The notes under the pieces are model-generated. The model saw only the letters and a program-made list of their open reading frames with translations. It did no database searches and had not been told where the DNA came from. A program made the translations under genes and the position numbers. From NCBI GenBank assembly GCA_023052935.1, contig CM041292.1, positions 175,124,400-175,188,399 on the forward strand: a DNA stretch of 64,000 bases. The letters run 5' to 3'. The number at the start of each line of letters is the position of its first letter. Within the stretch, counting starts at the first letter, position 1. The stretch comes from Piezodorus guildinii. Lineage: Eukaryota > Arthropoda > Insecta > Hemiptera > Pentatomidae. Shown in pieces: positions 54,564 to 64,000 of the stretch.

Positions 54564-54900
54564 ATTAATGTTTTAAGTTAATACAATTTCAATAATCTTC
54601 AAAAATCTTAATAGCCTCTTTCTAAGGCAGTAAACAAAGACTGCAACACATTACAAACATTAAAATATATATAGAGTTACTCTTACTTCAGTGATTTCTT
54701 CTGTTGGAATAATTTCTCGTGGAGTGAAGTCCAGCGAGGCTCCGCAGGACATCTCGGATGAGCATTTTCTTATCTGAAGAAGGGTTGCAGATGATCTTCA
54801 TTTCATAGTTAATCTTCAAATAATCTTGGATAAATTCAAAATCTTGGAGGGTTCTTGGTCCGACTGCAGAGTTAATCAATTTACTCCTCGATACTTGCAG

Positions 54901-54917
54901 TCCCTACTTCGGGCGCC
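54901..54917 (-). promoter_or_regulatory. Primer binding site of the LTR element
   Basis: On the minus strand, right after the 5' LTR, the sequence is GGCGCCCGAAGTAGGGA; with the last LTR base it reads TGGCGCC..., complementary to a tRNA 3' end. The first part fits lysine-type tRNA primers; the exact tRNA cannot be named. Confidence 0.75.
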
Positions 54918-55337
54918 AGTTAACAAATAACACTTTTATTTAAACTTTGTATATTTATTCACTATGGAAACAGAAATATAAACTTCTTAATGATATAATA
55001 TATTACACCTTTACAGTAATAACATTTTGACCGGAGTGCCCTGGCCCTAGGATTTGGGGGGTACATATATGAAGGAATAGTGGAGGGGATGGAGGAAAGG
55101 CGGCAGAGATCAAATGGAGGGACATATGGATCACTTAGCACCCATAATGTCAAAGTACTTCTTATAGGGGTTCAGGTTTGTGTTTTGGGCTAAAGACCCT
55201 TCAGAGGTAGAAGGCGGCATCCTTTGTAATAGGAGGCAATATAAATATTACTAATAACAATTAAAATAATATCTTTATAATTATAATTACTATTGTAATA
55301 GCAATTACAATAGATGAGTAAATCTCATTCCATAACT
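54918..55337 (-). repeat. 5' LTR of the gag-only element
   Basis: This LTR is 420 bp, starting AGTTATGG and ending GTTAACT on the minus strand. The first ~308 bp nearly equal the 3' LTR; the last ~110 bp (54918-55028) are much more divergent. Confidence 0.9.
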
Positions 55338-55701
55338 GTCGAATTAGCGTTTTATACATCGTTACCTTTGTTCGCCTAGTCACATGACGGCTGCAGAAAT
55401 GTGTTCGAAGCCCAAAATAGCAACGATTTACGGCTAATATTCTTCTTTTTATCTCAGCTGCGGTTTCGTTGTTGTGATTCACCAAAGACCCCAAGTATAC
55501 AAATTGTGAAACATGCTCAAACTCGTACTGTCCAAAAGAAACCTTGGTGCCAAATAATCCTGGAGCTTCATCCGAAATCATATACTTCGTCTGATCTTCG
55601 TTCACAACGAGTCCTACGCTTCTAAAGCAAGGAAGGCTTCAATTACTGGTTGCCTGGACCGTCCCACAATATCTATATCGGCCGCATATCGATCATTATC
55701 A

Positions 55702-57220
55702 TATTTAATAATATTTGCTAATTCTCTTCAATTTTAAGAATTGAATAATGTAAGCAGAATTGTAATGTTTTATGTGGAACGCCGTGTTTTTTTTTTTTTA
55801 CTCTAGTTTAAAAACCTTGTTAAATACTTGTAAAAAAAATCCACTTGCTAATGAACAACTTTAAAGTTTTTGTTTTTGACTGTATCATTAAGTCTTCCGT
55901 TATCATGTCACGTGCAGAGAAGGGTGAGAAATTGAGATAAGGGAGGATGCACCCACCGAGGCGTGAACGCTTTTGATCTATATCGGAAATATCTATAAAT
56001 ATGTTTTACATATATTTAAAAACGTAATATTTTTATCCCCCTATTAAACTTCATCAAACCCTCTTAACGATTTAAAAAAAAATAATATTCCCTGTATAAT
56101 TGAATGAGGTATTGTGATTGGTGCCAGGAAAGAAGTCATGTTACAAGACTTGAATTTGACTGCCTCAATTTTATTTATAATAATCTTTAACATACACTCA
56201 TCTAATTTCACTGAAAAGATGTTATTAAAAATAATAACTAAAGAAGTATTTCAATAAATGGAATGAATAATAAAACAAATTCTTTAATGTTATTTTTTTT
56301 TTTTTTTTGTTATATTCGTATTCTCTCAATATGACAAAAAGTATACAAAATAATTACAAACTTTCATAGATATTTCTTCGAGATCCGCAAAAAAAACAAA
56401 AAAAAAAACTTGAATAGTATCATAAGAACATAGTTTGTGAATGTGATGTAGCTTTAAAATAGTTCGTTATGGTGGGCATGAGGTAGGGTATATTTTCAAG
56501 CATCCACGATAGCTTTTCCTTGTCCATGATTGGGCATTTTCTGATAGTTCTACACAGGATTACCGCGAAATAAGTCGGTTGACGAAATAAACTGATTTAA
56601 TAAGAATAGGATCATTCCATTTCATATCAAAAGTAGAATTTTAAAAATATAATTGTACATGTTTTAGACTTATATAACTGTCACATTGTTATAAACAAAT
56701 CTAAGAACAATTATATTTTAATGTGTTCTAGAACCTCTTTGATTTAAAAGATAAGGACTGTTGTTATTTTAGTGTATATTTCACGTCATTTTCAATATTT
56801 AACACGGTTCAGAGTAAGATATGAAAATAGGGAATTAAAATTAAGTATGCGTTTACAGATTTTTTTCTTTTTCAAAAAAAAAAAAAAAAAAAAAATCAAT
56901 GTTAAAAACTAAAGCTAATGGTTCACATCTTGTAAAATGACACCCAAGACCGGTCTTTTAACTCAAAATCTAAAGAAGTTCTAAATTTAATTTTCTCATC
57001 ATAGTCCTAATTTTTCTTTTGCTTTAATGTTTTTGAAAAATATGTTTTTTGGCCATTCCCAAAAGAAAATTTATTTTCGTATTTTTAATGACTTTTTAAA
57101 AAGAAACCTTTTGAAATTTATAATTTTTGACCTAGTAAATGAAATTAGACAGCACTGCTAATGAAGCGGTTATATCTGAAAAAAATGTGTATGATAGGTA
57201 AGCCTTCTTTAGAAAAAAAA
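55702..57220. other. AT-rich stretch without recognised features
   Basis: The block 55900-55985 is slightly G+C-richer. There are poly-A and poly-T runs near 56290, 56390 and 56870. No gene or repeat family was recognised. Confidence 0.55.
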
Positions 57221-58100
57221 TCTGGTGCAGACAACACACGACTTTCACTTACCTTCGTTTTTAAAACCGATTAAAGAATTTTCAAATACAGTTAAAAACA
57301 AAATTGAGTGAAACCATTAAAGAATTAATTAAATTGAATTTCTATAGAAACATGAGTTTTATTAAAAACTCTATTATATTGTTACCTAAAATAATCACCA
57401 AGTTTTATCGGCTTTTTATCATTATTTACAAGCTTGAGTATAAGATAATATTTTTTCTAAAATCTATCTCTTTCCAACGGTATATTATACGCCTAGATTA
57501 CTGTTCTTATGTTCAAAAACAAAAAATTGCATTAAAAAAATATTTTTTCAGTTTTCTCCTTAAGTTGTTTATCAATTTCGCTCAACTTGGATATTTAGCT
57601 ATTAATTATAAATGGTAACGAGATAATATAGTCATTTCTATAGAATCTACAAAATTAAAGGTACTTTAGAGTAAGACAATTTAAAATATCGGTATTTAAG
57701 CCCTGTCAGACCATTTTAATTAGTATGAAAACTACATGACGTTTAAGCCTATTAAATTTTACATCGATATACCGAGTTTAATCAAAATCGTCGGAACCAT
57801 TTTCGAGAAAATCGAAAAAAGGTGCATAATGCATGGTATAAAGTGCCTCTTCTGGTAAGCTCATTTTGATGAAAAAGGTTTTGTAACGTCTCGGGCGAAT
57901 ATTTGTCAGAAATATTGAATTTCAGTCTGATAGGACTTACCGTTTCCGCCCGGGAGTTACCACACACACAGACCTTTTTGTGGGACTTGGTTATTTGGAC
58001 TCAGGGGACCCTAAAATGTGTATTTCCGTTGAAAACTGGAATTCTAAAATTTTCACGATCGCAATAGATTCCATTACTATATATAGTAAGTAAAAGTAAA
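57221..58100 (+). repeat. R element copy 6, most complete
   Basis: The copy starts TCTGGTGCAGACAACACACG, has ACTTTCACTTACC just inside, and ends AGTAAGTAAAAGTA. It shows the standard block order: CGGTATATTATACGCC, GTCAGACCATTTTAAT, AACGTCTCGGGCGAA, CGCAATAGATTCC. At 880 bp it is a good reference for the family. A 104-codon frame in it is AT-driven. Confidence 0.7.
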
Positions 58101-58489
58101 AAAACAAAATATGTGAAGGTTGAAAGAGTGGTCGATTTACAATAGAAGGTGGAAAATGCATGTTATTAAGCATTTTTCACCTTCTATATCGATGTAAATT
58201 TAATGGGCTTTATTATGATGTAGGTTTCATTTTGATTGAAGTACAGACTACTAGTACAGGGTTCAAATGGCGATAGTTTAAATTTTCTTCGTCTAACTTT
58301 CGTTCAATTTTGTATATCGAAATCTCATGTTGTTAGAATTAATAAAGAAACAGCTAAATATATAACTTAAATGATTTTGATGATTGAGAAATGAACACAA
58401 ATATTTGTTTGTGAAATTTTTGTGTTTGAATATATTTTTTTTAACATATAATTATAATATATATAATTATAATCCATAGTTGAAAAGCT

Positions 58490-58600
58490 AAAGATTTTAG
58501 AAACAAAATATGTTATACACAAAGTTTAAAAATGTAATGGAGAGTGATGAAAAGCCGATAAAATAAACTGATTGTTGCAGATAACAATTTTATATTGTTA
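58490..58600 (-). repeat. R element fragment
   Basis: Reverse of an internal R block: GGAGAGTGATGAAAAGCCG, then AAACTGATTGTTGCAGATAA. Confidence 0.5.
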
Positions 58601-58859
58601 CAAGTGGACCGATTTAGAAATTATCGCTTTGGGATTTTTAGTTTATCGTAACGAAAAGTGCAACTAGCAAGAACATATGTTTATTTTATAACTTCTATTC
58701 ATTATTATATTTAACTTTAAAAAAAATATTGCGCTTTCCTACGGTATATTATACGCCTATGCTTCTAATTAGATTTCAGGAATAATTTTGCGATAGCTTG
58801 GTTACAGAAAATTTATTTTCCCGTTTAAAATAAAGCTAAATTTCAATGTATTATACATA

Positions 58860-59781
58860 TTGAGTTGTGTCACATGAAATGTCCGTTTTCAAGGTAAAGG
58901 ATTTTTATTAAAAATACGATATGAAAACAAGATAATCTTATTCGAAGTATTTATCTTCTTTTTCTACATATTTTTCCCAACGTGATACCAACTTTTTTAT
59001 TCCCGAACTGAAAAACTCTGAGCTCTGAAGTGAAACAAAATCTGAAAACGCACTTTTCACTTGATCATCATTTTCAAAAAGTTTTCCTTTGACGAAGTTG
59101 TCTAAATTCCTGAACAGGTGGTAATCTGTTGGAGACAAGTCGGGAGAATATGGTGGGTGCGGAAGAACTTCGTAGCCCAGTTCTTTCAATTTTTGCACGG
59201 TATGTTTTGAAACATGGGGTCTTGCTGCCACTCAGTGAGATCATGAGGTACCCATGTATCGAGCTTTTTTACTTTCCCAATACACTTTAAATGTCTGGAA
59301 ACGGTAGATGCACTTGCATTTAGTTGTGCTGAGAGTCCTTTAACTGTTTGGTAGGGGTTTCCTTCTACTTTATGTTTGAGGCCGTCGTTGTCTATTACGG
59401 AGGGAGGTCTTCCTCGGGGCAAGTTTTCCAAGTGGGTATCCCCAGCTGAAAACTTAGCAAACCAACGGCGAATGTTCAGTTCATTAACACTCCCTTCCCC
59501 AAACGCCTTGCAAATATTTCTAGCGGCCTCAGCTGCTGAATGACCGAGTTTAAACTCGTACAAAAATATTACTCGAAAATCGCGTGTTTCCATGTTCATA
59601 TTTAGAGGTATACTAAAAAGGTGGGTAATTGATTGGGAAGCTAATGTTTATAATACAAAGGTAGAGGATTAGTAACTGTTTACTTTAAATATGTAAACAT
59701 TCGGAAGAAAACAGAGGCCTGCAAAATCCTTTATGTATTTCAGAAACTATAAAAACGGACATTACATGTGAAACAACCCAA
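58860..59781 (-). mobile_element. mariner copy M2, same deletion as M1
   Basis: TA-flanked (58858-58859, 59782-59783) with ends TTGAGTTGTGTCACATG and the inverse of TTGGGTTGTTTCACATG. It is 922 bp. The transposase from 59599 is open through the helix-turn-helix domain (MNMETRDFRVIFLYEFKLG, GRPPSVIDNDGLKH) to the deletion junction after HDLTE. The C-terminal piece (59231-58938) has KELGYEVLPHPPYSPDLSPT and ends at a stop after KYFE. The first two catalytic Asp are deleted exactly as in M1. It is better preserved than M1. Confidence 0.93.
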
Positions 59782-60140
59782 TATAACCTTCAGGAAAAAA
59801 TATCATAAACGGTGGTGAAAACCACATTAAAATCCGTCTAGTGGTTTAGAAGGAGTTCGTGGAAACCAAAAAGGCGTAAATCATTTTATTTACAGAGAGA
59901 TAGAAAGTTCATAGGTTTACGTGCTTTCAACAACTTTATATTAACTTGAACGTTTTCTTTTATTGGGTATTAACTTTTCTAAATGATTGCGCCTTCCAAC
60001 GGTACATTATACCACTCCTTATATTTCAGAAATAATTTTTTCCCGTTTAAAGAAAATCTTCAGGTAATTATGTCCCAAATTAAATGCTGGTAAAAACCGC
60101 TTAGAAGCAGTTCGCGGAAACCAAAATAGCGTTAACATTT

Positions 60141-60144
<4 letters not shown>

Positions 60145-60228
<84 letters not shown>

Positions 60229-60252
60229 AGAGAGAGAGAGAGAGAGAGAGAG
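60145..60252. repeat. Compound microsatellite (TA)n then (GA)n
   Basis: TA run at 60145-60226, then GA at 60227-60252. It has the same order as the tract at 1315-1412. Confidence 0.95.
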
Positions 60253-60693
60253 TAATTAACTTTCAGGAAAGAATGCCCTCAATACTATTAGAAATTGTTT
60301 CAAAATCCGTCTTGTGATTTAGGAGTTCGCGGAAAAACAAAATCGCGCTATCATTTTCTATATATAGAGATATTATTTAATCTAAAACATACGTTTCCAA
60401 CGGAACCAAATATCATTCTTGAAACCTTTTTGAGCTCAATTTATTAGTTGTTAAATTTATTTTAATTCGTGTCTTGGCCCACCAGATTTTTTAATCTAAG
60501 GATTTTGTAAGTAGTTGGTCAAAATATTGATCCTCAGTTTTAGGATGACTTATGGATTTTTTTTTTTTAGCATTGACGTTAATTTTTGAGACACGCCTCT
60601 CGAGTGCGTGACGCGGTTAAATAAGAATGAATCCTTTATGACGGAGGCAGTGTAATGCCCGGTCCTATTGAGCCAGGGGTCATTAGTACTCAC

Positions 60694-60943
60694 GAAAGTT
60701 GTGTTTGTCCCCCATCAAGGGTGATGTATACCCCACTCCAATATTGGAAATATGTGGACGAGAAGCCCGGGCGACTATCGAAAAAGGACGGGATCTAAGA
60801 CCAACCGCTGAAGGCCGACCCTCGCGTGAGCACAGGTCAAGGTTGCCCTTATCGTCCAATGTCCATCCCTTACTAATGCGGCTGTCTCTACTCTCCTCTC
60901 CGGCCAATATGTAACTCAATATTCCTCTAGTACTCATCTTCAT
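60694..60943 (-). CDS. Uncharacterised open segment, possible exon
   Basis: From ATG at 60943 (second ATG at 60937) a frame of 83 codons runs to a consensus splice donor GTGAGT at 60688-60693 (phase 1). The segment is clearly richer in G+C than its surroundings. The peptide (MKMSTRGILSYILAGEESRD, with GWTLDDKGNLDLCSREGRP and PLMGDKHNF) is basic and shows no domain I recognise. The plus strand is also open for 71 codons. It could be a first exon, a repeat of unknown type or a retroelement leader. No partner exon was found. Confidence 0.3.
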
Positions 60944-61314
60944 TCATTTCCTAGCGCCTATTTCTGCTTATCATGGGAAATATATCTTTAACACTTTCTC
61001 ACTATTAGTTAAATTGATAGTACCGTTCGCAACTTGTGAACAGTATAGAATTAACCTTATAAATTTGGACGTCTGTTTGTAAGAAAATGTGTTTTTCTTC
61101 TTTTTAAGTTTAATTATTGATGTTTAGGTTTTGTTATTTCTATTTATACACTGCTCCACAAAAAATGTGGCGCACTTTAAAAATCATTTTATTTTTTTCC
61201 CTGTAAATCAACATTTTTATAAAATAGTATTCTTTTGGCATATTTAGTGGAGAAATTGAGATTAAGAAACAAAATAAGAGATTCATTTGAAAAAAAAAAT
61301 AGAAAAAAAGAAAA

Positions 61315-61351
61315 CGGAGGTAAGTGAAAGTCGTGTATTGCCCGCACCAGA
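61315..61351 (-). repeat. R element 5'-end fragment
   Basis: Reverse of the R start: GGAGGTAAGTGAAAGTCGTG, then TTGCCCGCACCAGATT. It is followed by a T run. The remaining R body is absent. Confidence 0.6.
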
Positions 61352-61359
61352 TTTTTTTT

Positions 61360-62774
61360 AATATGGAATTGTTTTATTATTATTGTTTTGTGTACTTAGC
61401 ATTTATAATGTACAATTTTGGCGATTATTTTTATTAAGTGGTGCAATTTCTATGACCACGACTGTACGTAAAATCTTTTTATTGAGAATTACTTTATTTT
61501 GATTAATTACATATTTTTGAGAGAACTGCAAAATGGTAAAGCTTATTAAAAAAAGTCAATTTTTTTTAAACATTAACCATTCTAATAGATTACATGAGGT
61601 TTTAAAAATCGAATTATAAAACTTTCTCTATCTCCATTTTTACAGGAGCAATTCGATACTACTCTGTTCCACAATTAAAGATCTCATACTGACAAATCTC
61701 AGTAATTTGTGAAGAATAGGAAAAAATGTTTATTATTATTAAAATTATGTATATATAGTGTTTAATTTAATTACATAATATCCCGTATTTTATTACTAAT
61801 TTCAGGCTCAACCGTACTCTATTATATTAACTATCCTTTAAATGAATGTTTCTGTTGAATAGTCGAATTCAGAATTTTAACAATGGCATTACTATATTTT
61901 TTATTTATTGTTAAACTGAACTATTAATTATTTCCTAAAAGTTAGATAAATAAAAATATTTCTGGAAAAATGTTTTATCATTTTTTTCATCTTTTTAATT
62001 TTTTTTTTCAGAGGCAGGAGGGTGTAGAGATGTCGGATAAGGGATGAGATGGTCGGAGACAAGGGGATCACCCTTAATGCTAACAATAATAACCAGCAGC
62101 CAGGAACACGTAATTTTAATTTTATTTATTTCTTGAGTATATTATCAGCAAGTTTAAATACATTTAATAGATTCATTTCAGTATGAAATTTTCGGCACAT
62201 TAATTTTTTCTTGTTTTAACAAATAGAGCGTACCGTAGATAGAGCACAGAAGACCACCTTTGTGAAATTAATACGTGTAACAATAGAAGTTTGAGACAGC
62301 GGAGGAGATGCCTATCAAATCGAATACAAAGTATTTAACAGCTATATAACATCGATGATATTTTGGACCGTTTTATGGCTTCCTTCGGTTAGAAATGGAG
62401 TGAATTATCCAAAAGAACGAGGTTTTTTATAGTTTTTTTTTTCATTTTTGCAATTTTGAACTAGTTGAAAAATTAAAATATGTATTAGGATTGTTCTACC
62501 TATCTATATAGTTTCAGGCGGGATATTTCATCTCCCTCTGGTACGAAAATAAACAATCCTACAAATCGTGTTGTCTTGATTTTATCCTTAATATATAATT
62601 TCCCTAGGTAGCTGCTAGGAAAGGCTTGGTACAAGGAACTTTCGCCTTTTCGGTTCTGTAGCAGTGGCTAACATAACTAATTTAACAACACTGTATTTTA
62701 TGTTTGTATAAAAATATAGAACATAACGGTTTCTAAAGTAATAAATTAAAATAAATGCGAATTTGTTATTATAG
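61360..62774. other. AT-rich stretch without recognised features
   Basis: A short G+C-richer part at 62010-62110 (AGGCAGGAGGGTGTAGAGATG) may be a repeat edge. There is no frame of interest on either strand. Confidence 0.5.
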
Positions 62775-63330
62775 AATAAAATAGAAACAAATTTTTATTC
62801 TGGGACTGGGTCTCTTAAGAATAGCAGTTATTTAAGTTAATATATAATATGTCTGGTTAACAGAAAAAAAAAAACATGATTAATTATTATTTACAATGAT
62901 GAAATAAGGAAAAATACTATAAAAAAAAAAAAATAATGGGCTGAATTTTTCTTCTAAATAAAAATCTTATGTTCAACAAAAGGAAAAATAAATTTATTGC
63001 AAACTAAAATCTAGAATTGAAATATCACAATTGCTAATCGTCTATTTATGATGACAAAAGGTAAAGAAAAAGTTAGGATTTGAATGAGGATAAAGAATAG
63101 AAGAAGTATGGTGGATAAGTATGGAGAGGATTTCAGAGGGTAGTTCAGCGGACAATAAAGTAACGATCAAAAGTTTTAGTTCTGAGGCTAGGAAATGAGG
63201 TTTACTTCAATTCAAATCCTCAGGATTTGAATTGAAGTAAACTGTGGATTTAGGTAAGATGTTTAGAATATATTCTATTTGCATTTTCAGTAATAGCATC
63301 ATTAGCCATCGAAATTTAGTTTGCTTCTGA
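62775..63330 (-). mobile_element. Family B non-LTR copy B3, 5'-truncated
   Basis: The 3' end with an AATAGA-type repeat and TTTTTATTCTGGGACTGGG matches B1. The thumb region is strongly decayed. It contains a 43-bp palindrome at 63200-63242. A G+C-richer stretch to about 63730 with a 75-codon minus frame (63715-63488) may be more of the element or another repeat. Confidence 0.65.
63200..63242. repeat. Perfect 43-bp palindrome
   Basis: GTTTACTTCAATTCAAATCCT is repeated in reverse complement after a single central base pair region (CA). In a decayed retroelement this is most simply a local template-switch event. Confidence 0.9.
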
Positions 63331-64000
63331 AAGTTTATGTATGGAAATAAATTAGCAATAGCTGAAATGCAATATTTTTCCAGAATAGTCGGTAAAAGAA
63401 TGAGTGACTACGTGCGGGCTTCGAGATTGAGCTAGTAGCTGCAACTGTTTGAATTATGACTCTCTTGTGATCAATTTGCGGCCATGCCTATGGCATCGAG
63501 AAAGGATGCGAATACAGAAAGATATAGCCGGCCATCAAGACGGTAGGAGACCTTAAGGACGCTAGAGAACCCTTTTTGTGGATTATATTAAGATCATAAC
63601 AGTTAATAAAGGGAAACGGTCGCTCAGGCTTGTTGCAATATTTTGTAACAGAATATCTCGGAACCAAGCGGACTGTTAATGGTAAAAGGAGGTTCCTCAA
63701 CGTTAGAAATGACATTAACTTAAGTAATAAAGAAGGTAGAAGAGGGGTTAGGATGATAGTACTCTATTAACATACTTACTTTAGCGGATTTTTAACTTTT
63801 AATTCGGTCTTTCAAACGAGGACCTAGATGTTTCCAGATATATTGTTTTTCCATGTTACAGTTAAGGAAATTCAATGAAAACAGCAGGAAAATATTTTTT
63901 ACGGTGGAGTTCTGCACATTCTTAGAAAAAAATAGAACCACTAAGAGATGCTTCACTTTCCCTCGATAAGGTAAAACTAGATAAATATAATAAATAAAAT

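Larger units (their letters stand above)
50832..55337 (-). mobile_element. LTR retrotransposon with gag only (Ty3/gypsy-like), no pol
   Basis: On the minus strand: 5' LTR 55337-54918, primer binding site at 54917-54901, leader with a palindrome insertion, Gag-like frame 54250-52226, about 960 bp of AT-rich DNA, polypurine tract 51261-51250 (AAAGGGGAGAGT), then 3' LTR 51249-50832. The LTRs begin AGTTATGG and end GTTAACT, as in several gypsy-group elements. Host duplication is GTC (50829-50831 and 55338-55340). No protease, RT, RNase H or integrase can be seen in 4.5 kb, so it would need enzymes from a relative. It lies within the RTE copy C2. Confidence 0.85.
50376..55688 (-). mobile_element. 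Family C (RTE-like) copy C2, split by an LTR element
   Basis: A 13-bp target duplication TCGATCATTATCA lies at 50363-50375 and 55689-55701. The 5'-truncated coding part begins at 55688 (YAADIDIVGRS, the domain C region), runs through NEDQTKYM and FVYLGSLV to YKTLIR, and is cut at 55338. It resumes at 50831 with PVLCYGSETWATS, IFERKVLRRIYGGV and HLARMADNMPPKRLL, ending near 50390. Across the cut the frame is continuous once the LTR element and its GTC duplication are removed. The 3' tail is (GATA)n. It has other frame breaks and is dead. Confidence 0.88.
58740..60375. repeat. Degenerate tandem-like repeat block, interrupted by mariner M2
   Basis: A unit containing ACGGTATATTATACGCC, TTTCAGGAATAATTTT, TTCCCGTTTAAA and ATCCGTCTAGTGGTTTAG, with GAGTTCGCGGAAACCAAAA, recurs about every 250 bp. 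The last part is at 59833, 60092 and 60301; the first at 58740 and 59995. A TA/GA microsatellite follows the second unit. Mariner M2 (58860-59781) split it. It has no coding content. Confidence 0.55.

Noticed and set aside
1315..60252. CRISPR-like arrays
   Set aside because: The regular repeats are di-nucleotide microsatellites or transposon ends without unique spacers, and the DNA is eukaryotic.

Overview
This window looks like nuclear DNA of an arthropod, most likely an insect. It is strongly AT-rich, with long introns, spliceosomal GT-AG junctions, mariner, Tc1, piggyBac and RAG1/Transib-type transposons, several non-LTR families and tRNA-derived SINEs. I cannot name the species. Everything here was read by eye; no alignment or database search was run.

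The one host gene I can support is a leucine aminopeptidase (peptidase family M17) on the minus strand. Seven coding exons can be placed between 23850 and 918, all joined in compatible phases (about 415 codons). The first exon and the C-terminal exon(s) were not found; the C-terminal part should lie left of base 1. The metal-binding and catalytic residues are present, but exon 13263-13421 carries a one-base frameshift, so the gene is either a recent pseudogene or the assembly has an error there. Most of the repeats up to about 23 kb sit in its introns.

The rest is layered mobile DNA. 1-9 kb: an interspersed 'R' repeat, a Penelope-like relic, a non-LTR copy (family A), an RNase H-clade non-LTR 3' end and Helitron-like sequence. 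9-18 kb: Tc1-type and piggyBac-type MITEs, tandem MITEs holding a tRNA-like SINE, and two TA-flanked internally deleted mariners. 19-29 kb: an RTE-like RT fragment (family C), a 241-bp MITE, SINEs, R copies (one carrying a family A insertion) and mariner scraps. 29.1-33.9 kb: a nearly complete but decayed non-LTR element (family B) with PHD- and FP-type ORF1 modules, inserted in a family A 3' end. 34-49 kb: mostly empty AT-rich DNA with family A copies, a Tc1 relic, a second copy of the 241-bp MITE and a RAG1/Transib-like relic. 49-56 kb: a nest in which a 5'-truncated RTE copy (13-bp target duplication) holds an LTR retroelement, which in turn holds a 264-bp near-perfect palindrome flanked by its own 13-bp duplication. 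57-64 kb: R repeats, a third deleted mariner with the same deletion junction as the one at 15.5 kb, a tandem-like repeat block, an unexplained GC-richer open segment near 60.8 kb, and a family B fragment.

The most unusual object is the LTR element at 50832-55337. It has two LTRs, a primer binding site, a polypurine tract and one intact 674-codon Gag-like frame, but no pol. A palindrome with hammerhead-like motifs sits directly before its gag start, and its two LTRs differ mainly in one end.
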